Shown here piece by piece: positions 1-7,551 of a stretch of DNA of 22,919 nucleotides; position 1 is the stretch's first letter; every line of letters begins with the position of its first letter. The notes under the pieces were generated by a model. The model worked only from the letters and a program-made list of their open reading frames with translations. It was not told the origin of the DNA and searched no databases. The stretch comes from an uncultured Prevotella sp. (lineage in GTDB: Bacteria; Bacteroidota; Bacteroidia; Bacteroidales; Bacteroidaceae). Both the position numbers and the translations under genes were made by a program. The stretch covers positions 1 through 22,919 of the forward strand of contig URSZ01000023.1 in the NCBI GenBank assembly GCA_900550635.1, read 5' to 3'.

Positions 1-1016
1 CGGTTGACGATTTGGACGAGCGTTGCAATGAAATTATAAACATACAAACAGAAGGGTTAGCAAAAAGAATCCTTCACACAAAAGCAAAAACCGTTGTAAT
101 AGGAGTAAGTGGAGGTTTGGACTCGACGCTTGCATTGCTAATATGCGCTAAGACTTTTGACGCATTAGGTATAAGCCACAAAAACATAATAGGCGTAACC
201 ATGCCCGGATTCGGGACAAGTAAGGGGACTCATTCAAACGCGCTTTCGTTAATGACCGAGTTGGGCGTAACTATAAGAGAAATCCCCATAAAGCAAGCAT
301 GCCTGCAACATTTCAGCGACATAGGGCATAATCCTGACATACACGACACAACGTATGAAAATAGTCAGGCAAGAGAACGGACTCAAGTACTTATGGATGT
401 TGCGAACCAAACAAACGGACTCGTAATCGGTACGGGAGACTTGAGCGAGCTTGCCTTGGGCTGGGCTACATACAATGGCGACCACATGAGCATGTACGGG
501 GTAAATAGCTCAATACCCAAAACCCTTATAAGGCATTTAATAAAATGGATTGCAGGAAAAACATCCAATGCCATTGAGCGAGACACTCTAATAGACATTA
601 TAAATACTCCAATAAGCCCGGAACTTATCCCTACCGACGAAAACGGGCAAATAACCCAAAAAACGGAAGATAAAATAGGCCCTTACGAGTTGCATGATTT
701 CTTTATATATTATGCAATACGTTACGGTTTCGGACCTGAAAAAATATATTTCCTGGCACGTAATGCTTTTAACGGCAATTGCAAGCATTGCGAAAAATCA
801 AATACCCAGGACATAAAAGCACCCTACTATGATAACGAGACCATCAAGTATTGGCTAAAGACATTCTTCCAACGCTTTTTCTCACAGCAATTCAAAAGGA
901 GTTGCCTGCCCGACGGACCTAAAGTGGGAAGTTGTTCTCTTAGCCCGCGTGGCGATTGGCGAATGCCTTCCGACGCAGATGTCTATATATGGCTGAGCGA
1001 ATGCGACAAACTTTGA
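1..1016 (+). CDS. nadE: NAD+ synthase, glutamine-dependent type, C-terminal part (5' end outside window)
   Basis: This is the ATP-dependent synthetase half of NAD+ synthase, which converts deamido-NAD+ to NAD+ in the cytoplasm using ammonia. The PP-loop SGGLDS is encoded at about nt 108-125. Further conserved stretches are GTGDLSELALGWATYNGD (about nt 429-482), the DENGQ region, and a C-terminal lid ending near RMPSDADVY. The frame stays open to the window edge (first full codon at nt 3), so the TTG at nt 12 is probably not a start. The residues before the PP-loop (DERCNEIINIQTEGLAKRI) match the linker that follows the nitrilase-type glutaminase domain in large NadE proteins. I infer that this glutaminase domain lies upstream of the window. 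galE follows after 48 AT-rich bases with no visible terminator, so the two may be co-transcribed. Confidence 0.93.
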   Translation, partial: VDDLDERCNEIINIQTEGLAKRILHTKAKTVVIGVSGGLDSTLALLICAKTFDALGISHKNIIGVTMPGFGTSKGTHSNALSLMTELGVTIREIPIKQACLQHFSDIGHNPDIHDTTYENSQARERTQVLMDVANQTNGLVIGTGDLSELALGWATYNGDHMSMYGVNSSIPKTLIRHLIKWIAGKTSNAIERDTLIDIINTPISPELIPTDENGQITQKTEDKIGPYELHDFFIYYAIRYGFGPEKIYFLARNAFNGNCKHCEKSNTQDIKAPYYDNETIKYWLKTFFQRFFSQQFKRSCLPDGPKVGSCSLSPRGDWRMPSDADVYIWLSECDKL

Positions 1017-1064
1017 AGATATAATCAAAAGATGATAAAAAACGTCTAAACTTCAAATAATAAC

Positions 1065-2105
1065 ATGAAACAAACAGTTTTAGTTACCGGTGGAACCGGA
1101 TTCATCGGTTCTCACACAACAGTTGAGCTTCAGCAAGCTGGTTATGATGTTGTGATTGTAGACAATCTTTCAAACTCTAACGCCGATGTCGTTGACGGCA
1201 TTGAAAAAATAACAGGCATACGCCCTGCTTTTGAAAAAGTAGACTGCCTTGACAAAGACGCGCTGGAAGGCGTATTCAAGAAGTACCCCTCTATCTCCGG
1301 AATCATTCATTTTGCAGCAAGCAAAGCAGTTGGAGAATCTGTAGAAAAGCCGTTGCTTTATTATCGTAACAATATTGTATCGCTCGTAAACATACTTGAG
1401 TTAATGCCGAAATACGATGTAAAAGGAATAATATTTTCTTCTTCTTGCACCGTTTACGGCCAGCCGGATCCGGAAAACCTGCCCGTTACAGAACAAGCTC
1501 CCATAAAGAAAGCCGAAAGCCCTTACGGCAACACAAAACAAATTAATGAAGAAATAATAGCCGACACGATAAAAAGCGGTTCCCCAATCAAAGCCGTTAT
1601 ACTGCGCTACTTCAATCCCATTGGTGCACACCCCAGTGCAATAATAGGTGAACTGCCCAACGGCGTGCCCGCAAACCTTATACCGTATATAACACAGACG
1701 GCGATAGGCATTCGTCCTCAGTTAAGCGTTTTCGGAAATGACTACAACACGCCCGACGGAACATGCATTCGCGACTTCATATACGTTGTAGATCTTGCCA
1801 AAGCTCACGTTTGCGCCATGGCTCGCATATTAGACGGGAAAAGTGAAGACAGCGTTGAAATATTCAACATCGGTACCGGCTCAGGTGTTTCGGTACAGCA
1901 GCTCATCGACACTTTCGAAAAATGCACCGGAGTCAAACTGAACTACAAAGTAGTAGGACGTCGTGCCGGCGACATTGAAAAGATTTGGGGTAATGTAGAC
2001 AAAGCCAACAATGTTTTGGGCTGGAAAGCCGTACACACCCTCGAGGACGCGCTCAGTTCTGCATGGAAGTGGCAACTTCATTTGAGAGAAGCCGGCATAA
2101 TGTGA
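1065..2105 (+). CDS. galE: UDP-glucose 4-epimerase
   Basis: This 346-residue cytoplasmic enzyme interconverts UDP-glucose and UDP-galactose with bound NAD+, feeding galactose use and surface-glycan synthesis. It is an extended short-chain dehydrogenase/reductase. The Rossmann glycine motif GGTGFIGS is at residues 9-16. The catalytic serine region FSSSCTVYG is at about 124-132, and the YxxxK pair is Tyr154/Lys158 in SPYGNTK. The family signature RYFNPIGAHPS and the motif FNIGTGSGVSV follow. Length is normal for GalE (about 340). The gene ends in a strong hairpin just before nspC. Identity is clear from the motif set; other nucleotide-sugar epimerases are much less likely. Confidence 0.95.
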   Translation: MKQTVLVTGGTGFIGSHTTVELQQAGYDVVIVDNLSNSNADVVDGIEKITGIRPAFEKVDCLDKDALEGVFKKYPSISGIIHFAASKAVGESVEKPLLYYRNNIVSLVNILELMPKYDVKGIIFSSSCTVYGQPDPENLPVTEQAPIKKAESPYGNTKQINEEIIADTIKSGSPIKAVILRYFNPIGAHPSAIIGELPNGVPANLIPYITQTAIGIRPQLSVFGNDYNTPDGTCIRDFIYVVDLAKAHVCAMARILDGKSEDSVEIFNIGTGSGVSVQQLIDTFEKCTGVKLNYKVVGRRAGDIEKIWGNVDKANNVLGWKAVHTLEDALSSAWKWQLHLREAGIM

Positions 2106-2169
2106 TACAGTGCTGCAAATAATTCTTTCATCGTTTGAATCATATCCATAGCAAACGGTATTAACTAAC

Positions 2170-2225
2170 AAAGTTCCACTACTCAGTCGGCAAACAAAAC
2201 AACAAGACTGACGTGGAACTTTTTT
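2170..2225 (+). terminator. Terminator-like hairpin between galE and nspC
   Basis: The 10-bp arms AAAGTTCCAC (2170-2179) and GTGGAACTTT (2213-2222) are perfectly complementary. An inner CAGTC/GACTG pair extends the stem across a small internal loop, and the right arm runs into a T-tract. This has the form of a Rho-independent terminator for galE. The T-tract ends only 13 bases before the nspC ATG, so the element may also act as an attenuator of read-through into nspC. Base pairing is seen directly; the regulatory role is inferred. Confidence 0.75.
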
Positions 2226-2238
2226 CATATATCCCAGT

Positions 2239-3423
2239 ATGTATAACAACACTTACGATATCCCAGTCGGGCAAGACACACCATATTATATTTTAGACGA
2301 GAACCGTCTGCTGCACAATCTTGAACTGATAAAAAGTGTTTCCGCTAATGCGGGTGTGGAAATAATCCTTGCTTTCAAAGCCTATGCTTTGTGGAAAACA
2401 TTCCCTGTGTTCAAGCGTTACATACATTTCACTACAGCCAGTTCTCCATATGAAGCCCGGCTCGCAAAAGATGAGTTCGGCAGCCTGGCGCACACATATT
2501 CCCCGGCCTACGAGACAAAAACGTTCCGCGAAATAATGGAGTGCTCAAAAAGCATAACGTTCAACTCTCTCACACAATACAGTAATTTCTATCCATTAAT
2601 AAAAGAATGGAATGCTTCAAGTGCAAATCATAAAATCACCGTAGGACTTCGCATAAACCCCGAACGCTCCGAGATAACAACCGAAATATACAACCCATGT
2701 GCACCGGGCACGCGCTTCGGCATTGCCGCAGAAAAAATGCCTGAAACTCTCCCCCCCGGCGTAGAAGGATTCCATTGCCACTGCCATTGCGAGAATGATT
2801 CGCATGCACTCGAACGTACCTTGTTGCAAATCGAGAATAAGTTCGGCCGTTGGCTTCCTTCGCTCAAATGGCTCAACCTCGGCGGCGGGCACCTCATGAC
2901 ACACAAGGACTACGACACAAAACATTTGGTTTCGGTACTAAAGGAATTCAAGACGCGCCACCCGGAACTGCAAATTATCCTTGAACCGGGTTCGGCCTTT
3001 GCATGGCAGACCGGCGAGCTTGTGGCAACCGTTGTCGACATCGTTGAAGACAAAGGCATAAAAACGGCCGTACTGAACACGAGCTTCACTTGCCACATGC
3101 CCGACTGTCTTGAAATGCCATACCACCCCGCCGTTCTTGGTGCCGAGACATTAGAAAACTGCGATGACGTGACAGACTCTTGCACCTATCGTCTGGGCGG
3201 AAACAGTTGTTTAAGTGGCGACTACATGGGGTACTGGAAATTCAAAAGTCCCCTTAAAACGGGCGACGACATGGTGTTCCTCGACATGATACACTACACT
3301 ACCGTCAAAACGAACATGTTCAATGGCATAAACCACCCATCAATACTGTTCCGCCGCTCCAACGGCAAAGTCGACGTACTCAGACAATACACATACGAAG
3401 ACTACCGTGACCGCATGGACTGA
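2239..3423 (+). CDS. nspC: Carboxynorspermidine/carboxyspermidine decarboxylase
   Basis: This PLP-dependent, alanine-racemase-fold decarboxylase of 394 residues removes CO2 from carboxy(nor)spermidine, the last step of the aspartate-semialdehyde route to (nor)spermidine. The PLP lysine is Lys47 in ILAFKAYAL. A glycine-rich phosphate-binding motif NLGGGH is at about 213-218, with EPG at 249-251. The partner active-site cysteine is probably Cys324 in GGNSCLSGD. The run FHCHCHCEN (178-186) is family-typical. Its partner, carboxynorspermidine dehydrogenase, is not in the window. In Bacteroidetes this pathway makes spermidine as the main polyamine, so spermidine is the likelier product. The start is the ATG that gives the conserved N-terminus; no longer in-frame alternative is supported. 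Confidence 0.93.
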   Translation: MYNNTYDIPVGQDTPYYILDENRLLHNLELIKSVSANAGVEIILAFKAYALWKTFPVFKRYIHFTTASSPYEARLAKDEFGSLAHTYSPAYETKTFREIMECSKSITFNSLTQYSNFYPLIKEWNASSANHKITVGLRINPERSEITTEIYNPCAPGTRFGIAAEKMPETLPPGVEGFHCHCHCENDSHALERTLLQIENKFGRWLPSLKWLNLGGGHLMTHKDYDTKHLVSVLKEFKTRHPELQIILEPGSAFAWQTGELVATVVDIVEDKGIKTAVLNTSFTCHMPDCLEMPYHPAVLGAETLENCDDVTDSCTYRLGGNSCLSGDYMGYWKFKSPLKTGDDMVFLDMIHYTTVKTNMFNGINHPSILFRRSNGKVDVLRQYTYEDYRDRMD

Positions 3424-3489
3424 CTAGAACCTGCACTTACCCACATCAAACAAGACTGTTTAATATTATATCTATAAATCTCTTATTTC

Positions 3490-5025
3490 ATGAATATTAA
3501 AGCTATGGCCGTTGCAGCGCTGTGCTGCGCTATGCAACTGACGCCCTCCGTGGCGCAAGACAAGCACAACCTCGTGCCCGACACGCCCTCGGCCGCACCC
3601 GACTATTTCTGCACATGGAACTTGCAGGGATACGTGGTTAGTTACACCGGCGGCGACCCGACGCGCGAAGCCATGAACGAGGAATACATGTTCGGTAAAG
3701 GAAAATACCAAGACTGGGTAAACGTAAGTTATCCCACCATACGCAAAGACCTGTACTTCGTAATGGACGATTCGTGGGATATTCCACAGGACGTTAACAC
3801 GCCCTCCAATCCCTACCTCGGCACTGTGGAACTCGACGCCACGCGCTTCCCCTCGTTCAAAGGGAATGCCACCGAAAGGCTCAAACAACTTACCGACCGC
3901 GTAAAGGAAGTCGGATGGAAAGGCGCAGGCGGATGGGTGTGCGCGCAAAAGCCGGGGAATAAAGCCGACATAGACGAAAACACTTATTGGACAGAAAAGC
4001 TGAAAGAGCACCACGCTGCCGGATTCAGCTATTGGAAAGTGGACTGGGGCCGGCACGAAAGAGACGGGCAATGGCGCAAAACACTCACTGAATTAGGCAA
4101 GAAATACGCTCCCGGACTTTGGATTGAACATGCTTTCCAAAATGAGTTCACCGCGTTCAGCGACGTGTTCCGCACCTACGACGTCGAGAACATCACAGCG
4201 CAACCCGTAACAATACAGCGCGTATGCAACATACTGCCGCAATGCGCAACAGGCGGTGCAAAAGGAATTATCAACTGTGAAGACGAACCCTACATCGCTG
4301 CCGGCTTGCGCTGCGCAATAGGAGTAATGCGCCACCCGTTCAACGGCAACCTGCCCGACGGTAACCAGGACATCACCTTCCCGCCCGTGGGGCGCAACGT
4401 AAAGCAACGCATTGACGAGGTGATACGCGGCGTGCGCTGGCACAGGATAGCCGAACCGTTCGGCGTGGACGGCAAAAGCTACGCCATAGACGGCAACAGG
4501 CTGGAAGACTATTGGACGCTCGGCAAAGACGAGACATGGAACAAATCGCGCCCCGTGGGAAGCGTGGTGAAAGAATCCGCACCCGCCCGCGTGAGCCGCT
4601 GTATGCCGCTCGTTGAAGTGTCCGACTCCACATCTACCGACCGCCCGTTCATACTCGCCTCGCGCTACCCCAACGGGGCAACCGCCGTGGCAAGTATAGG
4701 CCGCGCCTTAGACCGCGAATACTATACAAAAGAAATAGGCGTAACCTTTGCCGTGGCACAGCCCGAAGCACCAATCGGAATATTCGGCCGCTTTGCTTCC
4801 GTGACAATAACACTTCCCGAAGGCTCGCGCGCCAAGGACTACGAGATATACGCACAAGACCTCGCTGCCGACAAAGCCGAGAACATCAGCAAGAAAATAA
4901 AGGCCAAAGGCAACCGCATAACCCTGTCAGGCGAACTTATCGAAAGTGTAGGGCTCGCAGCCGCGACCGAGGGCGACTTGTCCGACCCCGGGCTAGTGGT
5001 ACGCCTTTTCAAAAAAAGCAAATAA
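3490..5025 (+). CDS. Secreted clan GH-D-like glycoside hydrolase (GH27/GH36-related)
   Basis: This is a 511-residue exported protein. A signal peptide (residues 1-23, cleavage near SVAQ/D) targets it to the periplasm or surface. The body looks like a (beta/alpha)8 barrel of the alpha-galactosidase clan. VMDDSWD (91-97) resembles the DDGW substrate-binding motif. YWKVDWGRH (181-189) places Asp185 where clan GH-D enzymes have the nucleophile. FRTYDVEN (227-234) offers Asp231 as acid/base, 46 residues later, near the 55-61 spacing in GH27. The region beyond about residue 390 is probably a C-terminal beta-sandwich. The substrate cannot be read from the sequence; an alpha-galactosidic or related alpha-linked sugar is a guess. 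It stands alone, with no SusC/SusD neighbour, and converges on mrp. Assignment to a named CAZy family is uncertain. Confidence 0.7.
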   Translation: MNIKAMAVAALCCAMQLTPSVAQDKHNLVPDTPSAAPDYFCTWNLQGYVVSYTGGDPTREAMNEEYMFGKGKYQDWVNVSYPTIRKDLYFVMDDSWDIPQDVNTPSNPYLGTVELDATRFPSFKGNATERLKQLTDRVKEVGWKGAGGWVCAQKPGNKADIDENTYWTEKLKEHHAAGFSYWKVDWGRHERDGQWRKTLTELGKKYAPGLWIEHAFQNEFTAFSDVFRTYDVENITAQPVTIQRVCNILPQCATGGAKGIINCEDEPYIAAGLRCAIGVMRHPFNGNLPDGNQDITFPPVGRNVKQRIDEVIRGVRWHRIAEPFGVDGKSYAIDGNRLEDYWTLGKDETWNKSRPVGSVVKESAPARVSRCMPLVEVSDSTSTDRPFILASRYPNGATAVASIGRALDREYYTKEIGVTFAVAQPEAPIGIFGRFASVTITLPEGSRAKDYEIYAQDLAADKAENISKKIKAKGNRITLSGELIESVGLAAATEGDLSDPGLVVRLFKKSK

Positions 5026-5093
5026 CGGCAAATGCATACCCGTTTTTAACACAAGCCAAAAGGACACTTTTTAACCCCTCTCAGAGCAAAGAA

Positions 5094-5156
5094 AAAATTC
5101 AAGGCACATATTTCAAAATATGTGCCTTGAATTTTAAAATATCTCAGACCTATTTT
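5094..5156 (+). repeat. 63-bp triple-dyad element, copy A
   Basis: Three abutting 21-bp units make up this element. Units 1 and 2 form a perfect inverted repeat: 20-base arms at 5094-5113 and 5116-5135 around a 2-base centre, with core CAAGGCACATATTT. Unit 3 (5136-5156) is the imperfect dyad AAAATATCTC-A-GACCTATTTT. Copy B has almost the same unit 3. The length and phase equal those of the other three copies in the window. Confidence 0.85.
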
Positions 5157-5246
5157 ATGCCTTCCGCGAACACAGGTAAAACAATACGGACAGAAACGGA
5201 TAAGAAACCGTGACTCTTTTTTTATCCTCGGATGTTAGGCGAAACG

Positions 5247-5267
5247 AAAACGGCCGCCGGCCGTTTT
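5247..5267. terminator. GC-rich palindrome, possible bidirectional terminator
   Basis: AAAACGGCCG and CGGCCGTTTT flank a single central base, giving 10-bp complementary arms with A-tract and T-tract at opposite ends. That is the form of a bidirectional intrinsic terminator, and it lies between two convergent genes. It is 221 bp past the stop of the upstream plus-strand gene, which is rather far for its primary terminator. Confidence 0.5.
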
Positions 5268-5351
5268 TGGTGCATGTATATTCCTGTTGCAACTTATGCG
5301 GGTGCGTTACGTGGCATGTACGTGCCACTCTCTCGCAATTGCGGCACAAAT

Positions 5352-5382
5352 TAAGCCCGTACACTGCATGTGCACGGGCTTA
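5352..5382 (-). terminator. Hairpin downstream of mrp
   Basis: The 13-base arms TAAGCCCGTACAC and GTGCACGGGCTTA pair with one mismatch around the loop TGCAT. The hairpin begins 24 bases past the mrp stop codon on the minus strand and is followed on that strand by ATTTGTG, a weak U-tract. It is the likely end of the trmB-mrp transcript. Confidence 0.55.
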
Positions 5383-5406
5383 GTTGTATGCTTTCGACAG
5401 TAAGTG

Positions 5407-6504
5407 TTATCTTGTGCCTACAATCTTTGTGGGTGGAAGCTCGGCGTTGCGTTTTTCAACGGCCTTCACCACGTTTTCGGCAAGGGTGCGGAACGCTTTT
5501 CCTGCAATCGAGTTATCGTCAAGGGCCACGGGCTCGCCTTTGTCGCCGCTTTCGCATACCGACTGCACTATGGGTATCTCGCCCAGCACGGGCACTTTCA
5601 TCTCCTCGGCCAGCCGGCTTACGCCTCCCTTTCCGAAGATGTAATATTTGTTTTCGGGCAGTTCGGCCGGGGTGAACCACGACATGTTTTCAACCAATCC
5701 GAGTATTGGCACGTTAACGCTCTTGTTGCGGTACATGTCTATACCTTTGCGTGCGTCGGCCAGAGCCACCTGCTGGGGCGTGCTTACTATCACGGCGCCG
5801 GTTATGGGTATGGTCTGCAACAGGGTGAGGTGTATGTCGCTTGTGCCCGGCGGGGTGTCGAGTATGAAGTAGTCCAAATCGTCCCATTCGGCGTCGGCAA
5901 TGAGTTGCTTCAGTGCATTGCTGGCCATTGCTCCGCGCCATAACATAGCTGTGTCGGGCTTTACGAAGAATCCTATCGACAACATTTTTATGTTGTAGTT
6001 TTCGGCGGGAATGAGCATTTGTTTTCCGTCTACCATTTCGCCGTAAGGCTGGAAGTCTTCCAGGTGGAACATCTTTGGTTGCGATGGCCCGAAGATGTCG
6101 GCATCGAGCAGTCCTACCTTGTATCCCATTTTTGCCAACGATACGGCCAGGTTGGCGGCAACGGTGGATTTGCCTACGCCGCCCTTGCCCGACGATACGG
6201 CCACGATGTTCTTAACGTGCGGCAGTACCGGTTCCGGCTCGGCCTGCGGTTTGTCGGCCTTGCGGGTGTTTATCGTAACTTCCACGTCCTGGCTTACGTA
6301 GGCCTTTATTGACGCTTCGGCAGCGCGGACCACGGATTTCTTGAACGGGTCGGTTTCTTTTTCGAATATCAGGGTGAACGATACCTTGTTTCCGTCGATA
6401 CGTATGTTGTCGTCAACCATTCCGGCTTCGACAATGTTTTTCCCCGTTCCCGGGTAGCGCACTTTTTCGAGCGCTTCGGTAATCAGTTTAGGATAGATAT
6501 TCAT
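5407..6504 (-). CDS. mrp: Mrp/NBP35-family ATP-binding iron-sulfur carrier protein
   Basis: This 365-residue cytoplasmic P-loop ATPase belongs to the Mrp/ApbC family, implicated in iron-sulfur cluster delivery. An N-terminal MIP18/DUF59 domain (about 1-85) is followed by a linker. The deviant Walker A is GKGGVGKST at 106-114, DADIFGPSQP is at about 134-143 and DTPPGTSD at about 216-223. Unlike canonical ApbC/Mrp, the region after ENMSWFT (272-278) has no CxxC motif and reads PAELPENKYYIFG instead. The whole protein has one cysteine (Cys317). From memory this variant is usual in Bacteroidetes. The gene lies 28 bp downstream of trmB in the same orientation, so the two form an operon. The ATG gives a standard N-terminus. 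Confidence 0.92.
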   Translation of the reverse strand: MNIYPKLITEALEKVRYPGTGKNIVEAGMVDDNIRIDGNKVSFTLIFEKETDPFKKSVVRAAEASIKAYVSQDVEVTINTRKADKPQAEPEPVLPHVKNIVAVSSGKGGVGKSTVAANLAVSLAKMGYKVGLLDADIFGPSQPKMFHLEDFQPYGEMVDGKQMLIPAENYNIKMLSIGFFVKPDTAMLWRGAMASNALKQLIADAEWDDLDYFILDTPPGTSDIHLTLLQTIPITGAVIVSTPQQVALADARKGIDMYRNKSVNVPILGLVENMSWFTPAELPENKYYIFGKGGVSRLAEEMKVPVLGEIPIVQSVCESGDKGEPVALDDNSIAGKAFRTLAENVVKAVEKRNAELPPTKIVGTR

Positions 6505-6532
6505 GATTTGTTTGTATCTTGTTTTTCGGTTC

Positions 6533-7294
6533 TTATTTTGATGTTTCGAGCGATGAGCGTTTCTGCCTGTTGTAACTGCGGTATGTGTCGAGAGGTATCT
6601 CCACGTCGGGCTCGCGCAGCGTTCCGGCGTGTGGCAGGGCGAAACTGATAAACTTAATCTTTATTCCCCGTGCAATCCATTGCGATTCGTAGTACGTTTG
6701 AATGCCCGTTACTTCAGGCAAGAGGCCGGAGTCGGCATATATGTCGGTGCTGCACGCCAGAAGCGGCAATTTGTTTTCCTTTACAACGTGGTATGTGTAT
6801 GTAAAAAGGAAATTGCGGTCGGTTTTGACGTTTATGGTACCGCCGTCTTTCAGGAAACGCCTGTACCGCTCGAGAAAGAACGTGGATGTCATGCGCTTGC
6901 TTGCCCGTTTCATTTGGGGGTCGCTGAAAGTAAGCCACAGTTCATCCACTTCGTCGGGAGCGAACAGCTTGTCGATGTTTTCAATCTCGGCGCGGAGAAA
7001 TGCCACATTGTCGAGACGGTCTTCAAGAGCCTGTGTTGCGCCTGTCCACATGCGCGACCCTTTTATGTCGATTCCTATGTAGTTGCGCCCGGGATTCTTT
7101 TTGCCAAGGGCAACGGCATATTCCCCTCTTCCGCAGCCGAGTTCAAGTACAAGCGGATTGGAGTTCGAGAATGCTTTCTCGTTCCAGCAGCCTTGCAACG
7201 GGCAGCCTCCTGACATAAGCGTATGGTAAGGATATTGGTAAACATTGGGGTATGTTTCCATGTCGGCAAACTTGGCAAGCTTGTTACGTCCCAT
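6533..7294 (-). CDS. trmB: tRNA (guanine-N7-)-methyltransferase
   Basis: This 253-residue cytoplasmic class I SAM methyltransferase makes m7G46 in the variable loop of tRNAs. The SAM-binding motif LELGCGRGEY is at about 50-59, the acidic strand GIDIKGSRMW is near 73-82, and the TrmB signature LTFSDPQMKR takes the place of the usual FPDPWPK. That change is one I associate with Bacteroidetes TrmB. KTDRNFLF and GIKIKFISF are further family matches. It is the first gene of the trmB-mrp operon and has a promoter-like TAACTTTG about 22 bases upstream of the ATG. Confidence 0.92.
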   Translation of the reverse strand: MGRNKLAKFADMETYPNVYQYPYHTLMSGGCPLQGCWNEKAFSNSNPLVLELGCGRGEYAVALGKKNPGRNYIGIDIKGSRMWTGATQALEDRLDNVAFLRAEIENIDKLFAPDEVDELWLTFSDPQMKRASKRMTSTFFLERYRRFLKDGGTINVKTDRNFLFTYTYHVVKENKLPLLACSTDIYADSGLLPEVTGIQTYYESQWIARGIKIKFISFALPHAGTLREPDVEIPLDTYRSYNRQKRSSLETSK

Positions 7295-7316
7295 ATCGTT
7301 TTTTGTGTTGTGCTTG

Positions 7317-7324
7317 CAAAGTTA
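7317..7324 (-). promoter_or_regulatory. Bacteroides-type -7 box upstream of trmB
   Basis: The minus strand reads TAACTTTG, a full match to the TAnnTTTG -7 element. It would start transcription near 7310, leaving a short leader of about 16 bases before the trmB ATG at 7294. The -33 region is poor: TTGC rather than TTTG at the right spacing. Confidence 0.5.
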
Positions 7325-7428
7325 AGAATTTTTGCGCTTGTTGAGCAATATGTCGGGAATACAGGCCGTAATAAATCTTGTCTCCCGGTTTTGTCTGTAA
7401 ACCCACGCACCTTCTTGGGAACAGGAAA

Positions 7429-7491
7429 AAAATATGTCTGACATAATTCAAAATATGTCAGACATATTTTAAAATATCTCAGACGTATTTT
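7429..7491 (+). repeat. 63-bp triple-dyad element, copy B
   Basis: Three 21-bp units at 7429-7449, 7450-7470 and 7471-7491. Unit 2 is a perfect dyad apart from its central base: AAAATATGTC, A, GACATATTTT. Unit 1 is the reverse complement of unit 2 at 19 of 21 positions. Unit 3 reads AAAATATCTC-A-GACGTATTTT and differs from copy A unit 3 at one base. The element lies 60 bp past the fructokinase stop and 134 bp before the trmB start, between two minus-strand transcription units. Confidence 0.85.
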
Positions 7492-7551
7492 CCGGCGTCT
7501 CTTTTCCGGCATTCCGCAAATTGCTTTTGCGTTTTACTGCCGGGCGTACGG

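Larger units (their letters stand above)
5026..5406. other. Palindrome-rich spacer between convergent genes
   Basis: I see no gene in these 381 bases. The spacer separates the 3' ends of the GH-D-like gene and mrp. It holds the 63-bp triple-dyad element (5094-5156), a GC-rich palindrome (5247-5267), a partial palindrome GTGGCA/TGCCAC (5311-5328), the palindrome CGCAATTGCG (5334-5343) and a long hairpin (5352-5382). Terminator function for both genes is plausible, but the number of dyads exceeds what two terminators need. Confidence 0.7.

Noticed and set aside
12..14. TTG at nt 12 as the start of nadE
   Set aside because: The frame is open to the window edge and the residues encoded there match the inter-domain linker of the large NadE, so the gene begins outside the window.
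3472..4071. 199-residue minus-strand open frame opposite the GH-D-like gene
   Set aside because: It is antisense to a gene with a signal peptide and catalytic motifs, and has no domain or promoter of its own.
7429..7491. CRISPR array or tandem repeat with spacers
   Set aside because: The 21-bp units abut with no spacers, there are only three, and no cas gene is present.
7515..7531. CGCAAA/TTTGCG hairpin after the fructokinase gene as its terminator
   Set aside because: The stem is only 6 bp and on the minus strand it is not followed by a U-tract.
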